From Wocania_A sp965224845 (GTDB taxonomy: Bacteria; Bacteroidota; Bacteroidia; Flavobacteriales; Flavobacteriaceae), in contig CBDDAJ010000026.1 of the NCBI GenBank assembly GCA_965224845.1, forward strand, positions 1-64,000: a DNA stretch of 64,000 nt. The letters run 5' to 3'. Under the pieces are notes generated by a model that was not told the origin of the DNA, made no database searches, and saw nothing but the letters and a program-made list of their open reading frames with translations. This document shows, piece after piece, positions 25,727 through 35,126 of this stretch. Numbering within the stretch: position 1 is the stretch's first letter; each line of letters begins with the position of its first letter. Position numbers and translations under genes: made by a program.

Positions 25727-25895
25727 TTGAAGATAGATTTTCTTTTTTTTATATATGATGGATATAATTTAAAGATTATATTTTTTAAAAACAATAAATT
25801 AAAGATAAAATTACTTATTTTTTTATTATTTAAAGTTTTTTTTATCACAAAAAAGATAAAATATTTAATTTTATTCTTTTAATTTTTTAATAAGA
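25727..25895. promoter_or_regulatory. divergent control region with AAAGATAAAAT direct repeats
   Basis: AAAGATAAAAT occurs at 25801-25811 and 25852-25862, 51 bp apart (about five helical turns), with a degenerate copy AAAGATTATAT near 25770. Repeated AT-rich boxes between a divergent Lrp gene and its likely target are what an Lrp-type site would look like, but this has not been tested. Confidence 0.45.
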
Positions 25896-26858
25896 ATGAA
25901 TCAAGAAACCATCTTAGTAACAGGGTCTAGCGGGCAATTAGGAACTGTTTTAACAGAAAAATTACAAGAAAAATACGGTGTAGCTCATGTAATCGCCTCA
26001 GATTTGAGATGCAATAGCGCTTTTACAGGGCAGTTTGAGATTCTTGATGTTTCAAATTTTGAAGCTATAAAAGCAATTGTTTTAAAGTATAAGATTACTC
26101 AAATATATCATCTTGCAGCAATTTTATCTGCAAATGGCGAGCGTGCTCCTTTAAATACCTGGGACATAAATATGAAAACCTTTTTTAATGTTTTAGAAGT
26201 GTCAAGACTACACGGCATTAAAAAGGTGTTTTTTCCAAGTTCTATTGCCGTATTTGGTAATAATGTAGAACGATTAAATACACCACAAGCTTCTAATTTA
26301 ACGCCCTTAACAGTTTATGGAATGAGTAAGGCTGCTGGAGAAAATTGGAGCAATTATTATTATGAAAAATATGGATTAGATGTACGCTCTTTAAGATACC
26401 CGGGTGTTATTGGGCATCAATCTTTACCTGGTGGAGGAACAACAGATTATGCTGTAGATATTTTTCATAAAGCAGTTAATAATGAGAAATTTGAATGTTT
26501 TTTAAAGGCCTCAACCATGTTGCCTATGATTTATATGGATGATGCCATTCAAGCTACATTAGAGTTAATGGAAGCGCCAAAAGAAAGCATAACAGTAAGA
26601 ACATCATACAATATAACAGGATGCAGTTTTAATCCGGAGCAATTAGCTACAGCAATAAAAGCTATTTATCCGAATTTCGAAATAACATATAAACCAGACT
26701 TTAGGCAAGATATTGCAAATACCTGGCCTATGAGTATAGACGATTCTGAAGCTAGAAAAGACTGGAATTGGCAGCCTCAATTTGATTTAAAGCAGATAAC
26801 AACTGTGATGCTAAAACACCTGGAACTAAAATATACAACCAACCTTTTAACGATATAA
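25896..26858 (+). CDS. L-threonine 3-dehydrogenase, NAD-dependent epimerase (SDR) type
   Basis: A 320-residue extended short-chain dehydrogenase of the UDP-galactose epimerase-like threonine dehydrogenase class. It has the nucleotide motif VTGSSGQLGT (residues 6-15), the catalytic YxxxK as Tyr141-Gly-Met-Ser-Lys145, and SLRYPGVIG in the substrate region. It oxidises L-threonine to 2-amino-3-ketobutyrate. The next gene, 3 bp later, encodes the ligase that splits that product to glycine and acetyl-CoA, which supports the assignment strongly. Confidence 0.93.
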   Translation: MNQETILVTGSSGQLGTVLTEKLQEKYGVAHVIASDLRCNSAFTGQFEILDVSNFEAIKAIVLKYKITQIYHLAAILSANGERAPLNTWDINMKTFFNVLEVSRLHGIKKVFFPSSIAVFGNNVERLNTPQASNLTPLTVYGMSKAAGENWSNYYYEKYGLDVRSLRYPGVIGHQSLPGGGTTDYAVDIFHKAVNNEKFECFLKASTMLPMIYMDDAIQATLELMEAPKESITVRTSYNITGCSFNPEQLATAIKAIYPNFEITYKPDFRQDIANTWPMSIDDSEARKDWNWQPQFDLKQITTVMLKHLELKYTTNLLTI

Positions 26859-26861
26859 TTT

Positions 26862-28049
26862 ATGTACGACAATATAAAACATGATTTAATTAATGAAATT
26901 GAAACAATTAAATCTAACGGGCTTTATAAAAGCGAACGTATTATCACTTCAAAACAGGGCGCTAATATAAGTACAACAACCCAGAAAGAAGTTTTAAATT
27001 TTTGTGCCAATAATTATTTAGGATTAGCTTCTAATTCAGATGTTATTGAGGCTGGGGTAAACGCTATTCAAGCCTATGGTTTTGGCTTGTCTTCGGTTAG
27101 GTTTATTTGTGGAACACAAGATATTCATAAAGAACTGGAACAAAAGACTGCACAGTTTTTAGGAATGGAGGATTGTATTTTGTATGCTGCAGCTTTTGAT
27201 GCCAATGGCGGGTTGTTTGAACCATTGCTTACAGCAGAGGATGCCGTTATTTCTGATGCTTTAAACCATGCTTCAATAATTGATGGCATTCGACTTTGTA
27301 AAGCAAAAAGGTATAGGTATGCACATAATGATATGTCTAGCCTTGAAGCGCAGCTTAAAGAAGCAAGTTCGTCCAGACGTAGGTTAATTGTAACTGATGG
27401 CTCTTTTTCAATGGATGGAACCATTGCTCAATTAGATAAAATATGCGATCTGGCCGATAAGTACAATGCTTTGGTAATGATTGATGAATGCCATTCAACC
27501 GGGTTTATAGGCGCAACCGGAAGAGGGGTTCACGAATACCACAATGTGATAGATCGTGTTGATATTATAACAGGTACATATGGTAAAGCTCTGGGGGGAG
27601 CGTCAGGTGGTTTTACAGCAGCCAGAAAAGAAATTGTTGATATTTTAAGACAAAATTCTCGCCCCTATCTGTTTTCAAACACTTTAGCGCCAGCCATTGT
27701 TGGAGCTACATTAACAGTGTTAGATAAAATATCAAACTCTACAGAATTAAGAGATAAACTAGAAGAAAATACAAAATATTTTCGCTCTGAAATGACAGCC
27801 GCTGGTTTTGATATTGTTAAGGGGTCGCATCCTATAGTGCCAATTATGCTATACGATGCAAAATTGGCTCAAAACTTTGCTAAGTACTTATTAGAAGAAG
27901 GCATTTATGTTATTGGTTTTTTCTTTCCTGTAGTTCCAAAAGGGAAGGCAAGAATTAGAGTGCAATTATCTGCAGCACATGATAAAGCACATATTGAAAA
28001 AGCAATCAAAGCTTTTGTGAAAATAGGAAAACGATTAGAAGTTATTTAG
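26862..28049 (+). CDS. kbl: 2-amino-3-ketobutyrate CoA ligase (glycine C-acetyltransferase)
   Basis: A 395-residue PLP-dependent alpha-oxoamine synthase. It has the family motifs NFCANNYLGLASN, SDALNHASIIDGIRLCKA, VMIDECHSTGF and TGTYGKALGGASGG with PLP Lys242. It converts 2-amino-3-ketobutyrate and CoA to glycine and acetyl-CoA, in tandem with the upstream dehydrogenase. Length matches the family. Its 3' end overlaps the convergent ECF sigma gene by 4 nt. The related 5-aminolevulinate and 8-amino-7-oxononanoate synthases are excluded mainly by the tdh neighbour. Confidence 0.95.
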   Translation: MYDNIKHDLINEIETIKSNGLYKSERIITSKQGANISTTTQKEVLNFCANNYLGLASNSDVIEAGVNAIQAYGFGLSSVRFICGTQDIHKELEQKTAQFLGMEDCILYAAAFDANGGLFEPLLTAEDAVISDALNHASIIDGIRLCKAKRYRYAHNDMSSLEAQLKEASSSRRRLIVTDGSFSMDGTIAQLDKICDLADKYNALVMIDECHSTGFIGATGRGVHEYHNVIDRVDIITGTYGKALGGASGGFTAARKEIVDILRQNSRPYLFSNTLAPAIVGATLTVLDKISNSTELRDKLEENTKYFRSEMTAAGFDIVKGSHPIVPIMLYDAKLAQNFAKYLLEEGIYVIGFFFPVVPKGKARIRVQLSAAHDKAHIEKAIKAFVKIGKRLEVI

Positions 28050-28633
28050 GTACTTTTAATATTAAATAACAAAAACATAAGCGACATTACTTTTTCTTTC
28101 ATCTTTTTTCTAAGAATAGAAAAAGCTTTTACCATTTGTTTTTCAACAGTATTAACAGATACATTTTGATATTCAGCAATTTCAACATATGTAAGACCAT
28201 CCTGTTTGCTTAATAAAAATGTTTCTTTGCATTTGGGAGGTAATTGTTCTATTTCATTTTGCACAAGAATCATTAATCTATTGGTTTCAGGAGTGTCCTT
28301 TATTTCAATAATCATATCGAGGCCTTCAATGTATTTCTTTTCTAACTTAGTAACAGCAATCTCTTTCCTGTACTGGTCTATAAATTCGTTGTAAACAGAT
28401 TTATAAAGATAGTTCTTAATAGAAACATTAGCATTTAATTTTTCGCGCTGTTGCCACATTCTAATAAAAACATTTTGAACGATATCTTCCGATTTAAAAT
28501 TATCTCTTGCAAGATTACTGGCATAATCACATAATTTTTTATAGTAGAGATCAACCATATAAGAATATGCTCTGGCCTCTCCTTTTTTAAGGAGTTTGAT
28601 AAGTTTTTTTTGACTAAAAAAGACGTTGTGCAA
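28046..28633 (-). CDS. RNA polymerase ECF sigma factor (FecI-like)
   Basis: A 195-residue ECF sigma factor. Region 2 has DYASNLARDNFKSEDIVQNVFIRMWQQRE; region 4 has IEQLPPKCKETFLLSKQDGLTYVEIAEYQNVSVNTVEKQM. There is no extra domain. It is divergent from a FecR-type anti-sigma gene by 106 bp, and that gene precedes a SusC-like receptor with an STN domain, the usual trans-envelope signalling set of Bacteroidota. It probably directs transcription of the SusC/SusD cluster. It converges on kbl with a 4-nt overlap. Confidence 0.94.
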   Translation of the reverse strand: MHNVFFSQKKLIKLLKKGEARAYSYMVDLYYKKLCDYASNLARDNFKSEDIVQNVFIRMWQQREKLNANVSIKNYLYKSVYNEFIDQYRKEIAVTKLEKKYIEGLDMIIEIKDTPETNRLMILVQNEIEQLPPKCKETFLLSKQDGLTYVEIAEYQNVSVNTVEKQMVKAFSILRKKMKEKVMSLMFLLFNIKST

Positions 28634-28739
28634 TTATGTAAATGGCTTTAAATCATAACAAATTTAAATTTTTTTTAATAAAGCGTGGTGGTATAGTAAT
28701 TTTAGTTTCGTTATTAAAATATAGATGTTATAAAAAGTA

Positions 28740-29894
28740 ATGGATAAAAAGACTGAAATATTAATTACTAAGTTCCTTACTAATGAGGCTAATATTGATG
28801 AGCTTAGGCAATTGGAATTATGGATCGATAATCCAAAAAATGAAATATTGTTTTTTGAGTATATCAAAACCAATGCTTATGCTAACATAGTAGTAAGTAA
28901 GTATGATGTAAAAAGAGCAAAGAAGGATATTGTAGGGAGTATTAGAAAAGAAAAGCGTAAAAGCAGCAATGTGCTAAAATACGTTGCAGCGGCAGTATTT
29001 ATTGGGATATTAGCTACAGGTTACTTTTTTAAAGCTAATTTATTAGATAACCCTGTTGAAAATAGTCCGGTAATTGTAAATAATATTGAGTCGGGTACAG
29101 ATAAAGCAATACTAACATTAAGTGATGGTTCTGTAGTAGCATTAGAAAAAGGAGAATCTTTTAAAACAAAAAATGCAAATAGTAATGGCGAACAAATAGT
29201 TTATGGCTCGCCTAACAAAAAGAATACACCTTCCGAAATAGTATATAATTACCTTACAATCCCTAGAGGCGGTCAGTTTTTTGTTAAACTTTCTGACGGC
29301 ACTCAAGTCTGGTTAAATTCTGAATCGCAACTAAAATATCCTGTAAGTTTTATTGATGGAGAAACACGTAAAGTAGAGTTAGTGTATGGCGAAGCATATT
29401 TTGATGTGTCTCCAAGTGCTAAGCATAAAGGCGCCACATTCCAGATTCATACAGGTGTTCAGGAAATTGAGGTTTTAGGCACAGAGTTTAACATAAAAGC
29501 TTATCAGGATGAAAGTACTATATATACAACACTGGTAGAAGGAAAGGTTTCGGTTAAAAATAATGACAAAACAGAATTTTTAAAACCTAATCAACAATCG
29601 GCTGTTGATGTTAATACAAATAATATAAAGATCAGAACAGTTGATGTCAATAATGAGATTAGTTGGATTCATGGTGAATTCGTTTTTTATGAAAAACCGT
29701 TAAAGGAAATTATGAAAGTGCTTTCCAGATGGTATGACGTTACCATAATTTTTCAGAATAAATCTTTTGAAAATACAGAATTTAACGGAGAACTAAGCAG
29801 AGACCAAAAAATTGAAGATATATTAAACTTAATTAAAAACACTAAAATTATTAATGCTTATGAAATAAATAATAACACGATCATTTTAAAATAA
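28740..29894 (+). CDS. FecR-type anti-sigma factor with DUF4974 domain
   Basis: A 384-residue single-pass membrane protein: a short cytoplasmic N-terminal domain of about 75 residues that would hold the sigma factor, a membrane helix (VLKYVAAAVFIGILATGYFF), the FecR domain (RGGQFFVKLSDGTQVWLNSESQLKYPVSFIDGETRKVELVYGEAYFDV region, residues about 175-275), and a C-terminal DUF4974 (EIMKVLSRWYDVTIIFQNK) that would contact the receptor's STN domain. It transmits substrate sensing from the SusC receptor to the ECF sigma factor encoded divergently. Confidence 0.94.
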   Translation: MDKKTEILITKFLTNEANIDELRQLELWIDNPKNEILFFEYIKTNAYANIVVSKYDVKRAKKDIVGSIRKEKRKSSNVLKYVAAAVFIGILATGYFFKANLLDNPVENSPVIVNNIESGTDKAILTLSDGSVVALEKGESFKTKNANSNGEQIVYGSPNKKNTPSEIVYNYLTIPRGGQFFVKLSDGTQVWLNSESQLKYPVSFIDGETRKVELVYGEAYFDVSPSAKHKGATFQIHTGVQEIEVLGTEFNIKAYQDESTIYTTLVEGKVSVKNNDKTEFLKPNQQSAVDVNTNNIKIRTVDVNNEISWIHGEFVFYEKPLKEIMKVLSRWYDVTIIFQNKSFENTEFNGELSRDQKIEDILNLIKNTKIINAYEINNNTIILK

Positions 29895-29990
29895 AAAGAG
29901 GGTCGGAAGTATTAACATCTCACCGGAAACATTTCCTCCCCCTTTAGGTAATTAATCAATTAAATGTAACTAATTAACACATGCAAATTT

Positions 29991-32900
29991 ATGAAAATTA
30001 AACCAACTAAAGTTTTATTCTTTTTTAGAAAGAAACTGCTAACAATCGTTATGAAAACTTTAATATTCTTTTTCTGCTCCGTAGTTTTCAGTTTAACTCC
30101 GAACCATGTTTTATCCCAGAATGCAAAAGTAGTAATAGACCAGGATAAGACAGTAAGTATTGATGAGGTTTTTAAATTAATCAGTAATCAAACAGATTAT
30201 AAATTTATCTATCAAACTGATTTATTTAAAGGTTTGCCTAAGGTTCGTATAACTAAAGGCACCATCAAACTAAAAAAATTATTAAAAAAATGTTTTTCAG
30301 TTAGTAATTATAATTTTGAGGTTTCAGAAGACAATTCAATTGTTATTAATGAAAAACCGGAGGTAGTAATTAAAAAGAACAAGCAAAAGACAATAACCGG
30401 TACGATAACTGATAACTTTGGCGTGCCCTTACCAGGGGTAAATGTTATAGTTAAAGGAACCTCAACAGGAACTTCAACAGATTTTGATGGAAATTTTAGT
30501 TTAGATGTTGAAGAGGGCGCTATTTTGGTTTTAAGTTATATAGGATTTAAAACAGTTGAAGTTGTTGTTGGGAATCAAACTGAAATTAATGTTACTTTAG
30601 AAGAAGATGCAGCAAGTTTAGATGAAGTTGTAATTAATGCCTTAGGTTTTGCTGTTAGAACAGATAAGCTTGGTAGTGCTGTATCAAGTGTAAAGGCAGA
30701 GGCGATGACCCGATCTGGAGAGACTTCTGTGGCTAATGCTATTCAGGGTAAAATGTCTGGTGTTAATATTACACGATCTAATGGCGATCCTGGTTCTGGT
30801 TCAAACATTAGAATTAGAGGGGCAAATACTATTTTTGGAAGTACCCAACCACTTATTATTGTAGATGGTATTCCCGTTAGCAATAGCAATTCACAAGGAG
30901 GAGCTAGTTCTGCCACAGGAAATGGTACGTCGCAGCAATCTCGTTTAAACGATATTAATCCTAATGATATTGAAACTTTACAGGTTTTAAAAGGAGCTTC
31001 GGCTGCTGCATTATGGGGGTCAAGAGCGTCAAATGGAGTAGTAATTATAACTACTAAATCAGGAAAAAAAGGTTTTAGAGTATCTTTAAAAACATCTTTG
31101 GCTCTTGATGAAGTTAATGCAACAGCTCCTCTTCAATCTAATTATGGACAAGGACTAAGTGGTAGGTTTAGATATGGTTATTTACATGGCTGGGGAGATG
31201 AAATATCAACCAGAGCAGGAGGTGAAGATGCCTTTGATACTTCAGGAGCTTACTTTATTGGCGACCAAACCGGTAGAATATATTATGATATTCCAGACGG
31301 AACGTCTACAAATCTTCACGGAGGTAAAAACTCAAAAGAAACATTCTTAAAAAAGAATTTCGATCAAATATTCCAAACAGGTATACTGTTAGAACAATCT
31401 GTAAGTATTAGCGGTGGAGATGATAATAGCAATATCTTTTTTAGTTTAGGGAATACCGATCATGAAGGTGTTGTTAGAAATAATGATTATAAAAGGCATA
31501 CAGTAAATTTAAGTGCTTCCCGTAAGTTTAGTGATTTTATCAGTTTAAAACTTAAGGGTAAATATTCAAGGATAAGCGCCAATAGAATTCAGCAAAATTC
31601 AAACACAGCAGGATTGTTATTAGGCTTTTATAGAAATATTTCAGACTTTGATATTGAAGATTATACAGGAACTTATGTAAGTGCTTCTGGTGCAGAAACA
31701 AGTGGCCGTCATAGATCATATAGAAATCCAATTGGTGCAAGCGAAAGACCTCGCTATAATAATCCGTTATGGACAACCAATAAACAAAAAGCACCAAATA
31801 TTGTAAACAGGCATATTTATTCAGCTGAGCTTGATCTTTTTCCGGTTAAAGGCTTAAATGTAAAGTTAAGAGGAGGTGTTGATACTTATAGCGACGATAG
31901 AACTTATTTATACCCTAGAGGGTCAGCCAGAACAGGATCTCAACCTAGGCTTGAAGGAAATTTAACTTTTGAGAGTATCGGGGCAACTGAGCTTAATTTT
32001 GACGCTATCGCAAAGTACGACACAGATATTAGTGAAAAAATTACATCTTCGTTTGTATTGGGCTGGAATGTTAATGATAGGAAATTTAATAGAGAAACTA
32101 CCGTAGGAAGTGACTTTATAGTAAATGATGAAATTTATACTTTAGATAATTCACGAATAATTCAAGCCGATAATTTTATAAGTCACCGCAGGTCAAATCG
32201 TGGATTTCTAACCGCAAATTTTGGAATAGACAATCAGTTATTTATAGACCTGTCTGGTACTGTTGAAGCAGCATCAACAATTAATGAGCCATTCTTTTAT
32301 CCGGCAGCAAGTGTTGCCTGGCAATTTTCGGATGCAGAATTTTTTCCGGAAGATAGTTTTATAAGCTTTGCAAAAGCTCGATTAAGTTGGGGAAAAGTAG
32401 GAATACAACCAGGTATTTACCGAAGCGCAACAAATTATGAAGGCGATTTTACTTATAGCAATGGTATTTTTGGTAACCTTTCTTCAACCAATCACGGAGG
32501 AGGATTTAGATTAGACAACCAGTTAGGAAATGCAGATTTAAAACCAGAAATAAAAACAGAAATTGAAGGCGGTTTAGAACTGCGCTTTTTTAATAATGCA
32601 CTGTCTACAAGTTTCACATATTACTCAAATGATATTGAGGATATTCTGTTAACTTTAGATAGAGCACCTAGCGGCGGGTTTACAAGTATTTATACCAATG
32701 GAGCCGCAATGAAGAATAATGGATTTGAGTTTGAATTTAATGCTAACCTATTGAGAGATAATGAGGATTGGTCATTCTCTCCTTATGGTAATTTTGGTAC
32801 TAACAAAAATGAAGTAACGAGTTTAGCAGGGGCAGACATTCAAGCTTTAACTGGTTTTGGTACAGGCGATTCTGTAGCTGCAGAAGGCTATCAAATGGGA

Positions 32901-33575
32901 GCCATATTTGGAGGGAAACTACCTAGAAATGCAGATGGAAGTATTGAATTAGATGCTAATGGTTTCCCGGTAGGAACACCGGTTTATGATATCATTGGAG
33001 ATCCAAATCCAGATTGGACTGGAGGCTTAGGGTTTAACCTTGGGTTTAAAAACTTATCTATGAATGTGTTATTTGAGCACTCTCAGGGAGGCGATTTTTA
33101 TGATATGACAAGGCAAATTAATTCTCAAAGAGGCTTTAGTGCAGAATCAGGGAATAAAGTTACTATCCCATCCGGAGGTGTAGTAGACGTTAATGGCAAT
33201 ACCTATACTCCTGGAGATGTAGTAAGAGGTAACCTGTACGATTTTGGCGCAGGGCAGGTGCTTTTAGAACAAAACTGGTATAGAGGAAATGGAGCAGGAA
33301 ATAGAGGCTTTAGTGAACTGTGGTTGCAAGATGCAACATGGACACGTTTAAGAGAATTAACATTAACCTATTCTTTAGGACAAAAAGTATTAGACAAATT
33401 AAAATTGTCAGCAGTGGCTTTTAGTGTAACAGGTAGAAACTTGGTTTTATGGACCGATGTAATTGGAAACGACCCGGACAAGAATTTTGCGGGTGTAGGT
33501 AATTCTAGAGGGTTAGATTATTATACAAACCCTTCCACGAAGTCTTATATGTTTAATTTAAATATAACATTTTAA
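29991..33575 (+). CDS. SusC/RagA TonB-dependent receptor with STN domain
   Basis: A 1194-residue outer-membrane receptor. After the signal there is an STN (secretin/TonB N-terminal) domain (about 45-115), a CarboxypepD_reg-like beta-sandwich (ITGTITDNFGVPLPGVNVIVKGTSTGTSTDFDGNF), then the TonB plug (LKGASAAALWGSRASNGVVIITTK) and a large barrel ending in an aromatic residue (NITF). STN receptors signal to FecR-type anti-sigma factors, and such a gene lies 96 bp upstream. It imports an oligomeric substrate together with the SusD-like lipoprotein encoded 11 bp downstream. The nutrient is not readable from the sequence; neighbours are peptidases, not glycosidases. Confidence 0.96.
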   Translation: MKIKPTKVLFFFRKKLLTIVMKTLIFFFCSVVFSLTPNHVLSQNAKVVIDQDKTVSIDEVFKLISNQTDYKFIYQTDLFKGLPKVRITKGTIKLKKLLKKCFSVSNYNFEVSEDNSIVINEKPEVVIKKNKQKTITGTITDNFGVPLPGVNVIVKGTSTGTSTDFDGNFSLDVEEGAILVLSYIGFKTVEVVVGNQTEINVTLEEDAASLDEVVINALGFAVRTDKLGSAVSSVKAEAMTRSGETSVANAIQGKMSGVNITRSNGDPGSGSNIRIRGANTIFGSTQPLIIVDGIPVSNSNSQGGASSATGNGTSQQSRLNDINPNDIETLQVLKGASAAALWGSRASNGVVIITTKSGKKGFRVSLKTSLALDEVNATAPLQSNYGQGLSGRFRYGYLHGWGDEISTRAGGEDAFDTSGAYFIGDQTGRIYYDIPDGTSTNLHGGKNSKETFLKKNFDQIFQTGILLEQSVSISGGDDNSNIFFSLGNTDHEGVVRNNDYKRHTVNLSASRKFSDFISLKLKGKYSRISANRIQQNSNTAGLLLGFYRNISDFDIEDYTGTYVSASGAETSGRHRSYRNPIGASERPRYNNPLWTTNKQKAPNIVNRHIYSAELDLFPVKGLNVKLRGGVDTYSDDRTYLYPRGSARTGSQPRLEGNLTFESIGATELNFDAIAKYDTDISEKITSSFVLGWNVNDRKFNRETTVGSDFIVNDEIYTLDNSRIIQADNFISHRRSNRGFLTANFGIDNQLFIDLSGTVEAASTINEPFFYPAASVAWQFSDAEFFPEDSFISFAKARLSWGKVGIQPGIYRSATNYEGDFTYSNGIFGNLSSTNHGGGFRLDNQLGNADLKPEIKTEIEGGLELRFFNNALSTSFTYYSNDIEDILLTLDRAPSGGFTSIYTNGAAMKNNGFEFEFNANLLRDNEDWSFSPYGNFGTNKNEVTSLAGADIQALTGFGTGDSVAAEGYQMGAIFGGKLPRNADGSIELDANGFPVGTPVYDIIGDPNPDWTGGLGFNLGFKNLSMNVLFEHSQGGDFYDMTRQINSQRGFSAESGNKVTIPSGGVVDVNGNTYTPGDVVRGNLYDFGAGQVLLEQNWYRGNGAGNRGFSELWLQDATWTRLRELTLTYSLGQKVLDKLKLSAVAFSVTGRNLVLWTDVIGNDPDKNFAGVGNSRGLDYYTNPSTKSYMFNLNITF

Positions 33576-33586
33576 AAAAATTAATT

Positions 33587-34984
33587 ATGCGATTATTTAA
33601 AACAAGTTTAATGATAACAGCTTTAGTATGTTTAGTAGCATGCCAAAGTGTTGTTGACGATATAAATGATGTTAACCCAAATAAAATAGGAACTGTAGAT
33701 GGTCAAACATTATTTACAGGGATGCAATTAGCAAATACAACAGCGCAATCTGGTTACTTAAATTGGGCCGCAGGAGTTTGGACAGGGAATTTTGTGGGTT
33801 CCGGTAGGTTTGCTCCGGTACAAAATTATGAATATGGAAATACCAACTCGAATACACCATGGCGTAATATTTATGTAGGTGTTGTAAAACAGGCCAGAGA
33901 GATACGAAGTGGAATTGAAGTTACCAATAAAGACTTTTTCTATGGAGCCTCAAAGGTTTTAGAAGCTTATGCTGTTGGAACAGCAGCCAATGTATTTGGC
34001 GATGTGCCTTACTCTGAAGCAAGTAATGATGATATTCCTACTCCAAAGTACGATAGCCAAACCGATGTTTATAATGCTTTGCAAAGTCTATTAGACGAAG
34101 GAATTTCAGATTTACAGGCAGCTGGAACTACTGGAGGTATTAGTGAAGATATTTACTTTGGTGGAAACTCTGATAAATGGATAAAAGCAGCTTACACATT
34201 AAAAGCCAGATTGTTTTTAGATGTGCGAGACTATTCTAGTGCAGTTGCAGCAGCCCAGAATGGAATATCTTCAGAGTCAGAATCCATGAAATATTACCCT
34301 CCGGCAGTGGTTTTAACGGGTGATACTAATTTATTAAATCAGTTTTTTACTGGGAGTTTCCCTGATGATTTAACTACAGAAGGCTCCTTTTTAATTGATT
34401 TAATAGGAACAGGTACCGGTAGCAGAAACAATACTAAAACGGATGAAGTAGATCGTGCAGCTTACTATTATGATGGTGTAGATATTAACCTGTCAGGAAT
34501 AGCAGCAAACAACGAACCTATGAATCAAATATCATATCAGGAAAATCTGTTAACTTGGGCTGAAGCGTCATTACGTTCAAATTCAACTAATTTTAATTCA
34601 GCTCTGGCCAAATTAAATGAGCATAGAGCTAATTTAAGAAATGGAGTTTACTTTTCTACCGGTTCGGGCGTTTATGAGGACTATGTAGAGGCTGATTTTG
34701 AAGCCGGTGGTATTGAAAATGCAGATAGCTCTTTATCAAAAGAGGATGCTTTACTAAGAGAGATTATTGAAGAGCGCTATGTAACTTTCTTTGCAGATAT
34801 TTTAAGCTTCAACGATATTAGAAGAACAGAAAAAGACGCTACAGCTATACAAGTACCTGTGCCTTTTAATACAGGATCGCAAAGACCACAGCGCTTCTTA
34901 TATCCGTTTGATGAAGAAAATACTAATGCGGATAATGTACCAGATATCACAGATATTTTTGTGAAGACACAAATAAATCAATAA
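33587..34984 (+). CDS. SusD/RagB family outer-membrane lipoprotein
   Basis: A 465-residue SusD-like protein, closest in look to the SusD-like_2 class. The signal ends in a lipobox (VCLVACQSV). TPR-like helical repeats build the body (ARLFLDVRDYSSAVAAAQNGI), and the C-terminal segment (RYVTFFADILSFNDIRRTEKD) is the usual late signature. It forms the lid over the SusC barrel and binds substrate at the cell surface. The gene follows susC by 11 bp, and an inverted repeat with a 12-bp stem lies just after it. Confidence 0.94.
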   Translation: MRLFKTSLMITALVCLVACQSVVDDINDVNPNKIGTVDGQTLFTGMQLANTTAQSGYLNWAAGVWTGNFVGSGRFAPVQNYEYGNTNSNTPWRNIYVGVVKQAREIRSGIEVTNKDFFYGASKVLEAYAVGTAANVFGDVPYSEASNDDIPTPKYDSQTDVYNALQSLLDEGISDLQAAGTTGGISEDIYFGGNSDKWIKAAYTLKARLFLDVRDYSSAVAAAQNGISSESESMKYYPPAVVLTGDTNLLNQFFTGSFPDDLTTEGSFLIDLIGTGTGSRNNTKTDEVDRAAYYYDGVDINLSGIAANNEPMNQISYQENLLTWAEASLRSNSTNFNSALAKLNEHRANLRNGVYFSTGSGVYEDYVEADFEAGGIENADSSLSKEDALLREIIEERYVTFFADILSFNDIRRTEKDATAIQVPVPFNTGSQRPQRFLYPFDEENTNADNVPDITDIFVKTQINQ

Positions 34985-35014
34985 ACGAAAAAGTTTGATT
35001 TTTGAGTTGGTGTT

Positions 35015-35052
35015 AGGGGTTGTTTTTATGTACTTCTATTAAAACAACCCCT
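35015..35052 (+). terminator. stem-loop after susD, possible attenuator
   Basis: AGGGGTTGTTTT (35015-35026) and AAAACAACCCCT (35041-35052) form a perfect 12-bp stem with a 14-nt loop, followed by CATTTTAAG. The T run is weak, so partial termination or 3' end stabilisation of the susCD part is plausible, giving less transcript of the enzyme genes downstream. Confidence 0.55.
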
Positions 35053-35126
35053 CATTTTAAGTAATGGCGGGGAGCTATACGCGCCTATGCACTAAGATTT
35101 TATTCTCAATACTAAAGTGAAGTTAT

